This document shows, in pieces, positions 7,174 through 16,701 of a DNA stretch of 64,000 bases (the stretch's first letter is position 1; the number at the start of each line of letters is the position of its first letter). The DNA is from Reclinomonas americana ATCC 50394. Its lineage: Eukaryota > Jakobida > Jakobea > Jakobida. The notes beneath the pieces were generated by a model. It was not told where the DNA came from, ran no database searches, and saw only the letters and a list, made by a program, of their open reading frames with translations. The position numbers and the translations under genes were made by a program. The stretch spans positions 620,001 to 684,000 of the forward strand of contig PS015010.1 in the NCBI GenBank assembly GCA_048213135.1, given 5' to 3'.

Positions 7174-10080
7174 TTATTGTTTTACCAGTTTAATCGTCTG
7201 TATCTCTCCGTCAGTACTGATGACCTGCAGCAGGTAAGTTCCCCTGGCATACCCGCTCATGTCCAGTTCCAGTGTACTGTTGAGGGTGAATGCCTTCGTC
7301 ATTTCCTGTCCCTGTATGCTCAACAAACGAATACGGGTGTTGAGTTGCAGACCGCTTACAATGGCTTTGTCCTTAACCGGGTTGGGATATACGGTAACCG
7401 GCGTAACGGCGGTGCAGCTGATGTTGAGGAAGAGTATCCTGCTGTAGGTTGCTCTCGCATCCGCATCAATCATGCGCAGGCGATAAAAAGCTTTGCCCGG
7501 CTGAGGTTGATGGAGATAATGGTATTGGCTGTTATTACCCTGTCCATTGATAACCGCTATGGTTTTGAAACTAACCCCGTCATTGCTGTATTCTAAATCA
7601 TACTTACTGAAACCCTGCTCTACGGCGGCTTCCCAAGAAAGCGATACTTTACAGTTCTCCACTTTGGCATTGAAGTCTTTCAGTGATACCGGTAATATGC
7701 AATTGGGTTTCAGGTTAAATGTGGTGGTATATGTACTGCCACAACCGGGAATGGTTTGCGTGAGTGTATAGGTGCCAAAATCGGCTGGCGTTACGGGATT
7801 GAGTGTGAGCGTATCTGTAGCGGGGTACGGGCCTGCAGGACCTGTCCAGCTGTATGCGGCGCCGGGGTATAAAGTCGGTGAGAACAGTTTTACCGTTCCG
7901 CCCACGCAACCTGTATTGCTGATACCGATGGCAGGATTTGATAATGTGCTGATACTGATATCCTGTACCACAGCATTGCCACAGTTATCGGTAACCCGGA
8001 AACGGTAAGTGCCCGCGGCCAGGCCGGTAAATGTGCTGTCGGATTGTGATGTCACCACCGCGTTGCCCGGTATGGTCAGGCGTTCAAAAGTAAACGGACC
8101 AACACCATATTGTGTATGCAGTTCTACCTTGCCGTCGCTGCCACCGCTGGTACATACGAACCCTCTTGAAGTGGGTGCCAGCGCCGGTACTTTATAATCG
8201 ATGGTAAAATCCTTTACATAAAAAGTATCACAGGCATTGAAGATGGTGGTGCGGTCATTGGCATTGATACCCGACGTTACAGCAAATTTGTATTCCCCTG
8301 CCGACAGGTTGGAAAAAGTATAACTGTAAGGAGACGGGTAACTGTTGTACTGCGGCGAGGCGGTAAGAATGGTATAAACCCCCGAAGCATTTTTTCTGTA
8401 CAATTCTACGCGGCCGCTTCCCATCAGGTTATTCTTAAAGCTGATGGAGGCGCTGGCTGATCCGGGGCAGGCCTGTGTTACGGTAACTACCGTATCCCAG
8501 ATATTTGAAACGTTCTGCGGTGCGGTAATGGTAAAAGATTTGGTCACCGATTCGCCACACCAGTTGCTTACCGTAACCGAATAGGTTCCTGCGGGGATAT
8601 TTCTTATAGGTAAATACTGGTTCACCACGTATTTGTAAGAGATGGGGTAGGTAACCGTGTAAGTACCGCCATCGGGATTGGTATAGGAAGTGGGGCCCGA
8701 GTTGAGCACACAGGTGAAAGAATCGGTAGCTACATTGCCCGCCGGGTAACCGCTCATATTCAGCACCATGCTGGACAGGTTGATGTTACACCCGCCTGAT
8801 GGGGTTCCCGTGGTAAAATTAAATGGCGGTGGCGGGTTCAGAATAACCGTCCGGGTGTACGTAGTGCACCTTGTCGCAACACTTACGGTATACGTGTTGC
8901 CGGGTGTAACCCCATCAAAATACAAAGCGCCGGACAGTGTGCCTGCCGGGCCTACATAATTGAGGATGGCCCGTTTGCCCACCATGGTATCGCCTGCCAG
9001 GGTAGAAGAAGTGATGGTAATGGTGGCGGTGTCGCTGTTATAGGTGTTCTTTTTATTCCAGTTATCGGGGAAGCCCATGTTAAGCCGGTAGCTGTTGCAG
9101 GTAGTACGACTGGCGTTACTGCTCAGCGTCAGGTACAGGGTATTTTCATAACTGTAGTTCCTGTCCACCGAATCCACGTTATTGCAAAGGTCATCAAAAT
9201 AAAGGCGGTAGTTCTCGTTTATTTTAAAATGAATGGATGGCCCAATCTGGCTGGGATAGTCATAAGGGCGGTAAGTAACATCCTGTATTATTACACCATC
9301 GCTTAACCGCCTGATGTATACCCTTCTCATTTTGGTGGTGTGTGCGGGGATGATATTGTTCTGCAACCTGGCCGTTACGGAGTCGCAGGTAAACATAACA
9401 GGCCCGACATAAAAGTTCTGGAGTTCGGTCGATGGGAAAGGAGAGGCCGCCACACCGGCACCATAACCAGTATTGAACAACCCGTTATCAGAATTGGTAT
9501 TATTTCCCCAGACATAATCCACCAGGGTAAGGGTGAACGAAAGTGTTCTTATTTCACCACAGGCGTCTGTAACCCTGGCGGTGTAGTTACCATCGGCGAG
9601 GCCGGTAAAGGATGCGGAAGCCTGCGGACCGGCCACTACCGTTGCACCGGAAAGTATCTCATATTGTTTAGTGCCGCTGCCGCCAACTGCATTAATGGTG
9701 GCGGTGCCATCGGGATTAACGGGGCAGTAGTTGGGTGTTCCGCTGATACTGCTGATCGTTATTGCGGTATAACTGTTGGTTACAGTTGTGTTACGGGTAA
9801 CGGCATTGCCGCAATTATCGCTTACCCTTACGGTATAACTGCCCGGGGGAAGGCTGCTGAATGCATTGCCTGATTGTGACGGACGTGTTACCGGTCCTGC
9901 TGTAATGGAGTACTGGTAAGGGGTTACACCACCTCCCGCCGTTGCGGTAATGGTGCCATTAGACGGGCAGGTGGCAGCGGTTGCGGTAGTGTTTATCGTT
10001 AACGCGGAGCCCGGGCACTGTGCATAGGATGCATATAACGGAAAAAAGAAAAGACAGCATAAAGTAAATAATCTACTCAT
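7174..10080 (-). CDS. Large secreted repeat protein with T9SS type A sorting domain
   Basis: 968 residues from ATG 10080, where a signal peptide begins (MSRLFTLCCLFFFPLYASYAQ); the longer frame starts with TTG and was rejected. The body holds several SprB/Ig-like beta repeats with the refrain G.YTVRVSDNCGN, seen around residues 80-100, 165-180, 500-520 and 690-720. It is rich in Thr, Ser, Asn and Gly. A segment LKDFNAKVENCKVSLSWEAAVE near residue 800 and the tail VTVYPNPVKDKAIVSG...LVKQ are the usual ending of T9SS cargo. It is probably cell-surface or released; the function is unknown, with adhesion or gliding as possibilities by analogy with SprB. Confidence 0.8.
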   Translation of the reverse strand: MSRLFTLCCLFFFPLYASYAQCPGSALTINTTATAATCPSNGTITATAGGGVTPYQYSITAGPVTRPSQSGNAFSSLPPGSYTVRVSDNCGNAVTRNTTVTNSYTAITISSISGTPNYCPVNPDGTATINAVGGSGTKQYEILSGATVVAGPQASASFTGLADGNYTARVTDACGEIRTLSFTLTLVDYVWGNNTNSDNGLFNTGYGAGVAASPFPSTELQNFYVGPVMFTCDSVTARLQNNIIPAHTTKMRRVYIRRLSDGVIIQDVTYRPYDYPSQIGPSIHFKINENYRLYFDDLCNNVDSVDRNYSYENTLYLTLSSNASRTTCNSYRLNMGFPDNWNKKNTYNSDTATITITSSTLAGDTMVGKRAILNYVGPAGTLSGALYFDGVTPGNTYTVSVATRCTTYTRTVILNPPPPFNFTTGTPSGGCNINLSSMVLNMSGYPAGNVATDSFTCVLNSGPTSYTNPDGGTYTVTYPISYKYVVNQYLPIRNIPAGTYSVTVSNWCGESVTKSFTITAPQNVSNIWDTVVTVTQACPGSASASISFKNNLMGSGRVELYRKNASGVYTILTASPQYNSYPSPYSYTFSNLSAGEYKFAVTSGINANDRTTIFNACDTFYVKDFTIDYKVPALAPTSRGFVCTSGGSDGKVELHTQYGVGPFTFERLTIPGNAVVTSQSDSTFTGLAAGTYRFRVTDNCGNAVVQDISISTLSNPAIGISNTGCVGGTVKLFSPTLYPGAAYSWTGPAGPYPATDTLTLNPVTPADFGTYTLTQTIPGCGSTYTTTFNLKPNCILPVSLKDFNAKVENCKVSLSWEAAVEQGFSKYDLEYSNDGVSFKTIAVINGQGNNSQYHYLHQPQPGKAFYRLRMIDADARATYSRILFLNISCTAVTPVTVYPNPVKDKAIVSGLQLNTRIRLLSIQGQEMTKAFTLNSTLELDMSGYARGTYLLQVISTDGEIQTIKLVKQ

Positions 10081-10655
10081 AACGGGTTTGTTTTTGTATT
10101 GAAATAATGCAGGCCGGTTTAAGGGGTATTTCAAAAGGATAAGGATGGGATAAAAAGCCGGTGATAAGTCACCTTACCACCAGCCTGGTCTTTTTAGAGA
10201 ATACCGGTGTTACTTTCCTGGATTTGAAAAGTGGCTTACCATAAGATTGGATTTTTATGCCTGGTTATATTTTCTTAAAGGAACTTCGGCCCTTAATTTT
10301 TTGCAATGCTTACCCGGTCATTTCCTCGTCTTTTTAATAACTAAAACAAAGACAGTGAAACGATGAAGCAATAATTGCCGGTAGGGTGATACCGCAACCA
10401 TCAATGGTCTTTACATAAATACAAGGCTTTTTTTCAGAGGGAAAAGGAGTACAGGATGCCGCTGTATGCGGGCAGGTCTATACCAAGACCGTAATCTTAC
10501 CGGGAGGGTTCCAACAGGTACCAATGAGTTTTGTTTAACTGAAGTAAAGGAGAATTGAAATGACGAAATAAACATTCATGCTATTGAATGCCAGTCATTT
10601 GCGAAAAGTACTTTTTTTAGTTGTTGGAGAGGGAATATTGGCCTGCCTGGAAAGA
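10081..10655. other. 575-base gap without a gene
   Basis: Between the start of the T9SS gene and the stop of the 7TM-AraC gene, both on the minus strand. It must hold the promoter of the T9SS gene. I see no convincing open frame, RNA gene, strong hairpin or copy of the repeats found elsewhere in the window. Confidence 0.5.
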
Positions 10656-11858
10656 TCAGGGCTGAGTATTGCCTGTGGATTTGGTTATGGAGCCGGTGGT
10701 TTCTTCCCCACTGCGCAATTTTTTCTGAACAATCGCAGGCGTTAACCCGGTGAGTTCTTTAAAATATTTGTGAAGGGTTGCTTTGGAGTTGAAGCCGCAT
10801 TTAACGGATAAGGTATCGATCGTAAACATATCATTCTCCGGTTTGGCCAGTTCTTCCAGGAATTTTTTTGCCCTGAAACGGTTCACATAATTATAAAAGC
10901 TGTCGTTATAGCCATGGCGGATCGCTTTCGTAATCATCGGCGCGGATTGCTGCAGGTCTGCCGCGATCACCGAAAGGGAGAGGTTGTTATTGGCATAAGC
11001 TTTCTCTGCATCCATATATACTTCCAGCCGTTCGAATAACTTGCCCAGTTTATCGTTCTCCTCAGTGGTTTCTTCGGGAAATGATTTTTCTTCTTCTTTC
11101 TTTTCTTCCGGAAGATGATTCTCTTCTATCTCGGTATTGGCCTGGTTAAATTCAAAGGCCATATCCGGTTTCAGTACCACAAAATACCCCTGCACAATAA
11201 TAACCAGGCTCAGCAATACGAAGAGGGGAATATAAGCGTGTCTTGATATGGGCTGAAAGCACTCCGCCACTATATAACCCAGCCATACCGACCACAGCAC
11301 CACGTTCACAATCGAAATACTTTTCAGCCACTGGAACTGTACTTTTTTTGTGCTGGCATATACATCTCTTACCTCCCTGGTAAAGTTCCTGATGAGTTGC
11401 AGTACCCTTATTGTCAGGTAAAGGCTGTAGCCCACGGCGAGTATGGACCTGGTAAGATAGAGCGCCTGGTTATTGACGATGGTTACCCGTTGTTTCAGAT
11501 CCAGCTGGAGGTTGATGGCCAGGACGGTAATGATAATGCAGCAGAGTACATCGGCAACCGTTGGCAATACCAGGAAGAGTGTCATCTTTTTTCCCGGCCG
11601 GTATTTCGGGTTCAGGTAAGTGGCCACATATAAAAAGAACAACGGCGAAAAAAGGAAACGTATCGGGAATTCAGAATAGGTATACCAGGTGTTGATGAAA
11701 ATGGGGGCTATGTAAAGTTGTTCCGCGATGGCGGCAAGGAATACCAGGTAAAGCAACAGGAAATATTTCGCTGAAATGAGGGACCTTTTTTTATACAACA
11801 GGATGAAGGCTAATATAATTCCGTTGATGATACTGTACTCTAATATCGCTTTTGACAT
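10656..11858 (-). CDS. Membrane-anchored AraC-family regulator (7TM-type sensor plus HTH)
   Basis: 400 residues from ATG 11858. About seven hydrophobic segments fill residues 8-225. A charged Glu/Lys-rich linker follows (about 245-275), then a C-terminal AraC DNA-binding domain (about 285-385: NNLSLSVIAADLQQSAPMITKAI, then TIDTLSVKCGFNSKATLHKYFKELTGLTP). Such proteins sense a ligand or membrane state and act on DNA while membrane-bound. The likely targets are nearby surface-protein or esterase genes, but no operator was recognised. Confidence 0.85.
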   Translation of the reverse strand: MSKAILEYSIINGIILAFILLYKKRSLISAKYFLLLYLVFLAAIAEQLYIAPIFINTWYTYSEFPIRFLFSPLFFLYVATYLNPKYRPGKKMTLFLVLPTVADVLCCIIITVLAINLQLDLKQRVTIVNNQALYLTRSILAVGYSLYLTIRVLQLIRNFTREVRDVYASTKKVQFQWLKSISIVNVVLWSVWLGYIVAECFQPISRHAYIPLFVLLSLVIIVQGYFVVLKPDMAFEFNQANTEIEENHLPEEKKEEEKSFPEETTEENDKLGKLFERLEVYMDAEKAYANNNLSLSVIAADLQQSAPMITKAIRHGYNDSFYNYVNRFRAKKFLEELAKPENDMFTIDTLSVKCGFNSKATLHKYFKELTGLTPAIVQKKLRSGEETTGSITKSTGNTQP

Positions 11859-11984
11859 AAATAAAAATAGCCTGCAGTCCTGCCGGCATTCCCCTGGAAG
11901 CTATCCGTTCCTGCCATGTTGCAGAATACGGTTTACAGGAAAGTTTTGATTGAGATTTGATTGCTGTACATGGCTGGGGCATCA

Positions 11985-12890
11985 TCAATGCACCCGTGCT
12001 GTCATAAATATACCCAGTTTGTTAAACATATCGCTCAGTTTTTCAGGAGGCCATATATCATGTCCAAGACCGGTGTATTCATAGTGTTCGTAGGGGATAT
12101 TTTTGAGGATGAGTTTGTCTTTCAGTAACCTGGCCTGGGATATGCCCACCAGTATATCGTTTGTACCGTGAAAAGTGATTGTTGGTGGTGCGTTGTTCAT
12201 GAGCATATAGGCAGGGCTGCCCCAGTCGTAAGCATCGGCCTGGAAAATATTGGGAATGAGTATGCCGGTATAATTGATCACAGTGATACGGGTATCGGGC
12301 CCGGCAGGATTTACCCAGCAGTCCCTGAGGTCGGTCGGCCCCATATGATTACCCACCGCTTTCACCAGCCCATCGGTATTCTGTGTATAGCTGTGCATCA
12401 GGGCCAGGTTGGCGCCGGCACTTGAACCCCACATACCAAACTTATCGCTGATGAGCCAGGCCGTCATATTCTTTTTGACCGTATCCATGGCCCGGCGGAT
12501 ATAGCCGGTCTGTGCCGGGTAACGATGGGCGCCCGTGGCGATATCGATAAGGGGGTAATTGATATTGATAATAGCCCAGCCGGGCAGTACTTTTTTGAAA
12601 CTGTCAATATAAGGGTTAAGATCGGCCTTATCGCCAAATGTCCATCCGCCGCCGTGAATGAGCACAAGGGTACGGGTGCTGGCCGTACTCCTGCCACCGG
12701 GCAGGTACAGGTCCATTTTCATTTTGGGGTCGGGGCCATAGGGATAGTCAATAACCGTTACGGCATCCACAGGTACGGGGGGAGCAGGAGGTGTTGGCCC
12801 GGGGTTGGGCGTCGGGTCGGTTTTAATGCAACCGGCCACACAAAGAAGGACGGCTATCCAGGCGGACAAAGGCAATCTTTTACCAGTCAT
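11985..12890 (-). CDS. Alpha/beta-hydrolase lipoprotein (esterase/lipase type)
   Basis: 301 residues from ATG 12890; a TTG 48 bases upstream was rejected because the signal peptide begins here. A lipobox (LLCVAGC) at the end of the signal predicts a lipid-anchored periplasmic or surface protein, followed by a Pro-rich linker (PTPNPGPTPPAPPVP). The hydrolase core shows HGGGW (oxyanion hole), GSSAG with the nucleophile Ser, Asp in FHGTNDILVG and His in TGLGHDIWPP. It resembles carbohydrate-esterase/carboxylesterase proteins of the BD-FAE/arylformamidase type. The substrate cannot be told. Confidence 0.82.
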   Translation of the reverse strand: MTGKRLPLSAWIAVLLCVAGCIKTDPTPNPGPTPPAPPVPVDAVTVIDYPYGPDPKMKMDLYLPGGRSTASTRTLVLIHGGGWTFGDKADLNPYIDSFKKVLPGWAIININYPLIDIATGAHRYPAQTGYIRRAMDTVKKNMTAWLISDKFGMWGSSAGANLALMHSYTQNTDGLVKAVGNHMGPTDLRDCWVNPAGPDTRITVINYTGILIPNIFQADAYDWGSPAYMLMNNAPPTITFHGTNDILVGISQARLLKDKLILKNIPYEHYEYTGLGHDIWPPEKLSDMFNKLGIFMTARVH

Positions 12891-13200
12891 GATCGGACGA
12901 TTAATGGTGATGAATGATGTTCCCGGTATGGAAGACAATAGTTATCGCTTAAAAGTTCCTTTTATTATACCTGAAACTTGTTCAAACCGGGAGTATCAGT
13001 CTTGATACTGAAATGAACATCTACTTGTTTTTATACCAGACTTATGAGTATATTTCATTTTTTAAATATGAATGCCTGTAACCGTATCGGGAGTGTTAAT
13101 TTATCTGTCACCATTCCTGTCAACGCAACCTGGTTATCATCGTACCTCATCTTCGGGCTCTTACGGGAAATAAAACAGCAACGGTTAAGTAACTTGCACC
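12891..13200. other. 310-base divergent gap with one short hairpin
   Basis: Separates the esterase (minus) from trmN6 (plus). It contains AGTATCA-GTCT-TGATACT (12992-13009), a 7-bp perfect inverted repeat that could be an operator. A -7-like TAACTTG lies 5 bases before the trmN6 ATG. Otherwise I see nothing. Confidence 0.4.
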
Positions 13201-13917
13201 ATGCCCAATACTTACTTCCGGTTTAAACAATTCAGCGTTAACCAGGAGTACTGTGCCATGAAGGTGACTACCGACGCCTGCCTTTTTGGGGCAGTGGTTG
13301 CTGATGCGTTCGGGAATACGGCTACCGACCGGGCGCTCGACATCGGTACCGGTACGGGGTTACTTTCTCTTATGCTGGCGCAGCAACTGGTGGCTGATAT
13401 CGATGCGGTTGAAATAGAAGAGGCTGCGGCGCGGCAGGCGCAACAGAATTTTGACGACTCGCCCTGGGCTGACCGGCTGCGGGTGATACATACAGATATT
13501 ACCCGTTTTGATCCGGGGCCAACTTACCCGCTCATCTTTTCCAACCCGCCCTTTTTTGAAAATGATCTTCGTTCAGGTGAGGCAACCATTAATGCAGCGC
13601 GGCACGATACCGGTTTAAAATTGGATGTCTTGTATAATCGCGTAAAGCAATTATTGTCTGCCGGCGGGCATTGGGTTGTATTATTACCCGAAAGAAGAAT
13701 TGATGACGCCCTCCGTGAAGCGGCTGCACGGGAACTGCATTTGTATAAAAGAATTGATGTCCGGCAAACACCGGCTCATGCCTGTTTTCGGGGCATCCTT
13801 TTTTTCAGCCCGGTAAAAAAAGAATATACAGAAGAAGAGATCGTGATCCGTGATGAAAACAATGCCTACAGCCCGGAGTTTACCCGCCTGCTTAAAAATT
13901 ATTACCTGTACCTCTGA
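13201..13917 (+). CDS. trmN6: tRNA1(Val) A37 N6-methyltransferase
   Basis: 238 residues from ATG 13201. Class I SAM-dependent methyltransferase of the YfiC/TrmN6 family: an N-terminal FRFKQFSVNQEYCAMKVTTDACLFG segment typical of this group, motif I LDIGTGTGLLSL (46-57), and the catalytic SNPPFFEN (N115-F119) of N6-adenine methyltransferases. The length agrees with E. coli YfiC. It ends 8 bases before the stop of the convergent dehydrogenase gene. Confidence 0.88.
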   Translation: MPNTYFRFKQFSVNQEYCAMKVTTDACLFGAVVADAFGNTATDRALDIGTGTGLLSLMLAQQLVADIDAVEIEEAAARQAQQNFDDSPWADRLRVIHTDITRFDPGPTYPLIFSNPPFFENDLRSGEATINAARHDTGLKLDVLYNRVKQLLSAGGHWVVLLPERRIDDALREAAARELHLYKRIDVRQTPAHACFRGILFFSPVKKEYTEEEIVIRDENNAYSPEFTRLLKNYYLYL

Positions 13918-13925
13918 ATGAAAAA

Positions 13926-15119
13926 TTAATTACCGTACTCTTTCATGTACGCGAAAGGTTCGGTTATTTCGCCCTGCTTCACAAGGGTAGCCCTGTCCAG
14001 CATGGCGCTGCCGCCTTTCATAATGTCTTCCAGCACAAACTTGATCAGTTGTTCACCGAAGTACTGGCTGGCATCACGCGGCAACTCATTGGGCAGGTTG
14101 CCTACGGCCATCATATCAATACTGCCGGGCAGGTAAGGTGCCGTTTTCTGTAATGTTTTCTTATCAACGCCATACACCGGGTCTTCAATGGTCTGGTCAC
14201 CCAGGTTGATGGGCACGGAACCATGTTCGTCGTCGGTAATGTCGGCAATGGTTTGTATGGAAAAAGATTCATCTACCTGGTCGGTCTCAAACAGCCGTGG
14301 TACCTGGTCATCCCAGTACACGCCGTTCATGAGGATATCGGTGCAGTGGATATAGGGGAGAAAGCGGCTGCGGTATTCTTCCGGGTTATTGTGAAAGTGT
14401 TCGCGTTTGTACGTCTTCAGTTGTTTGTGGGTATACAGGTCTGATCCTTTGAGTTGTACATATACCGGGTAGCTGAAGTTGCGTTCCAGGTATTCATCGG
14501 TATCCACTTCGTGAATACCCATCAGGTTCATCACTTCCAGTACGCCATGCGCCACACGTCCGCTGCCGGTAACGGCGATCTTGATGTTGGGCAGTTTCAA
14601 ACCGAAGTAAGTGCGTATCAGGTGGCGGTAGTCCTTGTTCTCGTGCACACGCCCCAGCGAGAATTGGCCGGTGCGTTTGCCATAGGCCATCATACCGTTG
14701 TGTGCGCCCACAATGCCCGCGAAAAAACCAAAGCCCAGCACCCGCTGACCATCATCATGCACCAGGCATTCGTAGTCGATCAGTGTAATGTCTTTTTCCA
14801 GTATAGCTTTGAAGAGTTTCTGGTTATGGGGCTGCAGTTTTTTGGTATGGGAGAAAAAGAGGTAGGTCTTGCCCGGTATCAGCATGTCAACCGGCACTTC
14901 CTTGATGCCGAGGAGTACATCCGCCTCGCTGATGTCTTCTTTTACGGTAACGCCCGCCATTTCATATTCTTTGTCGGTAAAGCAGCGGGTGTTGGAATGC
15001 TGCACCAGCACTTTTATCTGCGGAAAATTCATGTGCAGCCAGCGGCAGTGGGCAGGGGTGAGGGCAACCCGGTTATCGGCGGGCGTTTTGCCTTCGCGTA
15101 TAAGACCTAAAGTAAGCAT
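13926..15119 (-). CDS. Saccharopine-dehydrogenase-like NAD(P)-dependent oxidoreductase
   Basis: 397 residues from ATG 15119 (a TTG one codon earlier is ignored). The N-terminus LGLIREGKTPADNRVALTPAHC is the alanine-dehydrogenase/PNT-type domain, with conserved Arg and Lys for the amino-acid substrate. A nucleotide-binding Rossmann segment (IKIAVTGSGRVAHGVLEVM) lies near residue 180. It most resembles lysine-forming saccharopine dehydrogenases (Lys1 type), which make or oxidise saccharopine. Lysine catabolism is possible, but no second-step enzyme is adjacent. It is divergent from hscB. Confidence 0.75.
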   Translation of the reverse strand: MLTLGLIREGKTPADNRVALTPAHCRWLHMNFPQIKVLVQHSNTRCFTDKEYEMAGVTVKEDISEADVLLGIKEVPVDMLIPGKTYLFFSHTKKLQPHNQKLFKAILEKDITLIDYECLVHDDGQRVLGFGFFAGIVGAHNGMMAYGKRTGQFSLGRVHENKDYRHLIRTYFGLKLPNIKIAVTGSGRVAHGVLEVMNLMGIHEVDTDEYLERNFSYPVYVQLKGSDLYTHKQLKTYKREHFHNNPEEYRSRFLPYIHCTDILMNGVYWDDQVPRLFETDQVDESFSIQTIADITDDEHGSVPINLGDQTIEDPVYGVDKKTLQKTAPYLPGSIDMMAVGNLPNELPRDASQYFGEQLIKFVLEDIMKGGSAMLDRATLVKQGEITEPFAYMKEYGN

Positions 15120-15158
15120 CAATCGTTCAATTAAGCCGGCAATTTACTGCATACATTT

Positions 15159-15166
15159 TATATTTG
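15159..15166 (+). promoter_or_regulatory. -7 box TATATTTG directly before hscB
   Basis: A perfect TAnnTTTG match ends 4 bases before the hscB ATG at 15170. With the usual spacing, transcription would begin at or within a base or two of the start codon, predicting a leaderless message. No TTTG -33 element is seen at the expected distance. Confidence 0.45.
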
Positions 15167-15169
15167 CAG

Positions 15170-15649
15170 ATGAACTATTTTGAATTGTTTGACCTGCCCG
15201 TCTCCTTCACCGTCGACCAGACACTATTGTCGCAGCGGTATTTTGATATACAGAAAAAAACGCATCCCGATTTTTTTGTACAGGCCACCGAAGCCGAACA
15301 GGCCGAAGCGCTGGAGCAGTCTGCCGCAGCCAACAAGGGTTTTAAGATATTGAAGAACGCCGGGGAAACGATCAAATATGTGCTGGAACTGAAAGCCGTG
15401 CTGGAGCCCGACGAAAAATACCAGCTGCCACCGGATTTTTTAATGGAGATGATGGAACTGAATGAAGAACTGGGCGACGATGCCGCGAATAAAGTAGCCG
15501 CCATCGATAAAGAACTCTATTCGGAAGTGCAGGATGCCATCAGTAACTACAACGATGCAAGCCCCGACAGGTCAGCGCTGGAGCGGATTAAGGCCTATTA
15601 TTTCAAGAAAAAATACTTACAGCGTATTTTGGACAGAATCGGCGGATAG
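15170..15649 (+). CDS. hscB: Fe-S cluster co-chaperone HscB
   Basis: 159 residues from ATG 15170 (the upstream TTG was rejected). The N-terminal J-domain carries the HPD motif (H32-P33-D34 in KKTHPDFF), which stimulates the ATPase of an Hsp70 partner (HscA or DnaK). The C-terminal three-helix part (LPPDFLMEMMELNEEL, conserved in HscB) binds the IscU scaffold. No other isc gene is next to it, as is usual in Bacteroidota, where the system is scattered. Confidence 0.9.
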   Translation: MNYFELFDLPVSFTVDQTLLSQRYFDIQKKTHPDFFVQATEAEQAEALEQSAAANKGFKILKNAGETIKYVLELKAVLEPDEKYQLPPDFLMEMMELNEELGDDAANKVAAIDKELYSEVQDAISNYNDASPDRSALERIKAYYFKKKYLQRILDRIGG

Positions 15650-15706
15650 CGTAATATTGCAGCCCCGTTAAGGTATAAAAATCAATGCGGGGATATCTCA
15701 AAAAAT

Positions 15707-15793
15707 GCCCATGTGGCGGAACTGGTAGACGCAGCAGACTCAAAATCTGCCATTCGCAAGGATGTGAAGGTTCGATTCCTTTCGTGGGCACCA
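15707..15793 (+). tRNA. tRNA-Leu (CAA)
   Basis: 87 bases including an encoded CCA (15791-15793). Acceptor stem GCCCATG pairs with CGTGGGC (one G-U). The anticodon stem GCAGA/TCTGC encloses loop CTCAAAA with anticodon CAA at 15741-15743, reading UUG. The long variable arm marks a class II tRNA, and the T-loop is GGTTCGATTCC. Confidence 0.96.
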
Positions 15794-15911
15794 ATGCCGG
15801 TCAGAAATGACCGGCGTTCTTATATGTTGAATAAACCAATTGCTGCACATATTTCCTGAAACTACCGGATATGTATTATGACGGCTATAAGGACGATGTC
15901 TCTGGCAGTAC

Positions 15912-16472
15912 CTATTGCTTTCCTTTCTGCCTGTTGATCATGTCCCTTATCCTTCCGGCACTTTCATAATCTTCTTTGGCCAGCACATTTTGTAACAGGC
16001 TTTCCAGTTCGCTGATGCTGTAATCGGCAAGAGAGCCTTTGATGAGATTGAGTTTCTTTAAAGTATCTGTAATCACGGCTTCTCCCATTACAGTAGCCGC
16101 TACATATAAAGGACAGGCAAACCGGATGGACATAGCCAGTGCGTCACTCGCCCGGGCATCAATTTTCTTCTCTTCCTTTTGAGCCGTTTCGATCACCAGC
16201 CAGGCGTGAAACATATTGTTCTCAATCATGTAAATGACCACTTCCTTCAAACGTCCGCCCATTTCTGTAATGGTGGTTTTAAAAATATCATGGGTGAGCG
16301 GCCTGGGCAGCTGCATCCGCTCCAGGTACACCGCTATGGCCTGGGCCTCCGTAGCACCGATGATAATGGCCATCCTTTTTTTTGTTTCAGGACTTTCCAG
16401 CACGGCGGCGTAGTTGCCGGGAGAGCTTTCGCTGCTGCTTAACGCTATTAAATGGACCTCAATTTTTTCCAT
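15912..16472 (-). CDS. Bifunctional nuclease (DUF151) family protein with C-terminal UVR motif
   Basis: 186 residues from ATG 16472. Residues 1-130 are the BFN/DUF151 domain (IIIGATEAQAIAVYLE, ARASDALAMSIRFACPLYV). Residues about 145-182 form a UvrB/UvrC-type helical hairpin (LESLLQNVLAKEDYESAGRIRDMIN). Some members degrade RNA and DNA; most bacterial ones are unstudied. It lies 25 bases downstream of the last gene of the hydrogenase maturation operon and on the same strand, so it may be co-transcribed, though the family is common elsewhere without hydrogenases. Confidence 0.82.
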   Translation of the reverse strand: MEKIEVHLIALSSSESSPGNYAAVLESPETKKRMAIIIGATEAQAIAVYLERMQLPRPLTHDIFKTTITEMGGRLKEVVIYMIENNMFHAWLVIETAQKEEKKIDARASDALAMSIRFACPLYVAATVMGEAVITDTLKKLNLIKGSLADYSISELESLLQNVLAKEDYESAGRIRDMINRQKGKQ

Positions 16473-16497
16473 ACCGGGATATGTTTATTGTATAAAC

Positions 16498-16698
16498 CTA
16501 CAGCAAAATAAAACGACACAGTTCATCCACATCATCAAACGGGGCTACTACCAGCTCATAACTGAATAATTTATACAGGCCATTGGCTTCCACCTCAATA
16601 TGATAGCCTTTGCCAACAGTTATGCTGTTATTGTTTGTGACAACGATCTCAATGTTGTAATCTTTTAAAGCGGCAATGAGTATTTCCAGTGCTGTCAT
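16498..16698 (-). CDS. Small uncharacterised protein at the end of the hydrogenase maturation operon
   Basis: 66 residues from ATG 16698, 3 bases after the stop of the nickel permease gene, so very probably translated with it. It is a compact alpha-beta sequence (MTALEILIAALKDYNIEIVV, then ITVGKGYHIEVEANGLYKLF) with an acidic C-terminal part (PFDDVDELCRFILL) and a single Cys. No signal peptide or membrane segment. I do not recognise the family. Position suggests an accessory role in nickel handling or maturation. Confidence 0.7.
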   Translation of the reverse strand: MTALEILIAALKDYNIEIVVTNNNSITVGKGYHIEVEANGLYKLFSYELVVAPFDDVDELCRFILL

Positions 16699-16701
16699 TT
16701 T

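Noticed and set aside
10081-10655. Small gene or RNA in the long gap
   Set aside because: No open frame with coding character, no strong stem and no conserved RNA motif that I can recognise.
13044-13226. 60-codon plus-strand frame before trmN6
   Set aside because: It runs into the trmN6 start in another frame, has no conserved features, and its own start lacks a promoter-like element.
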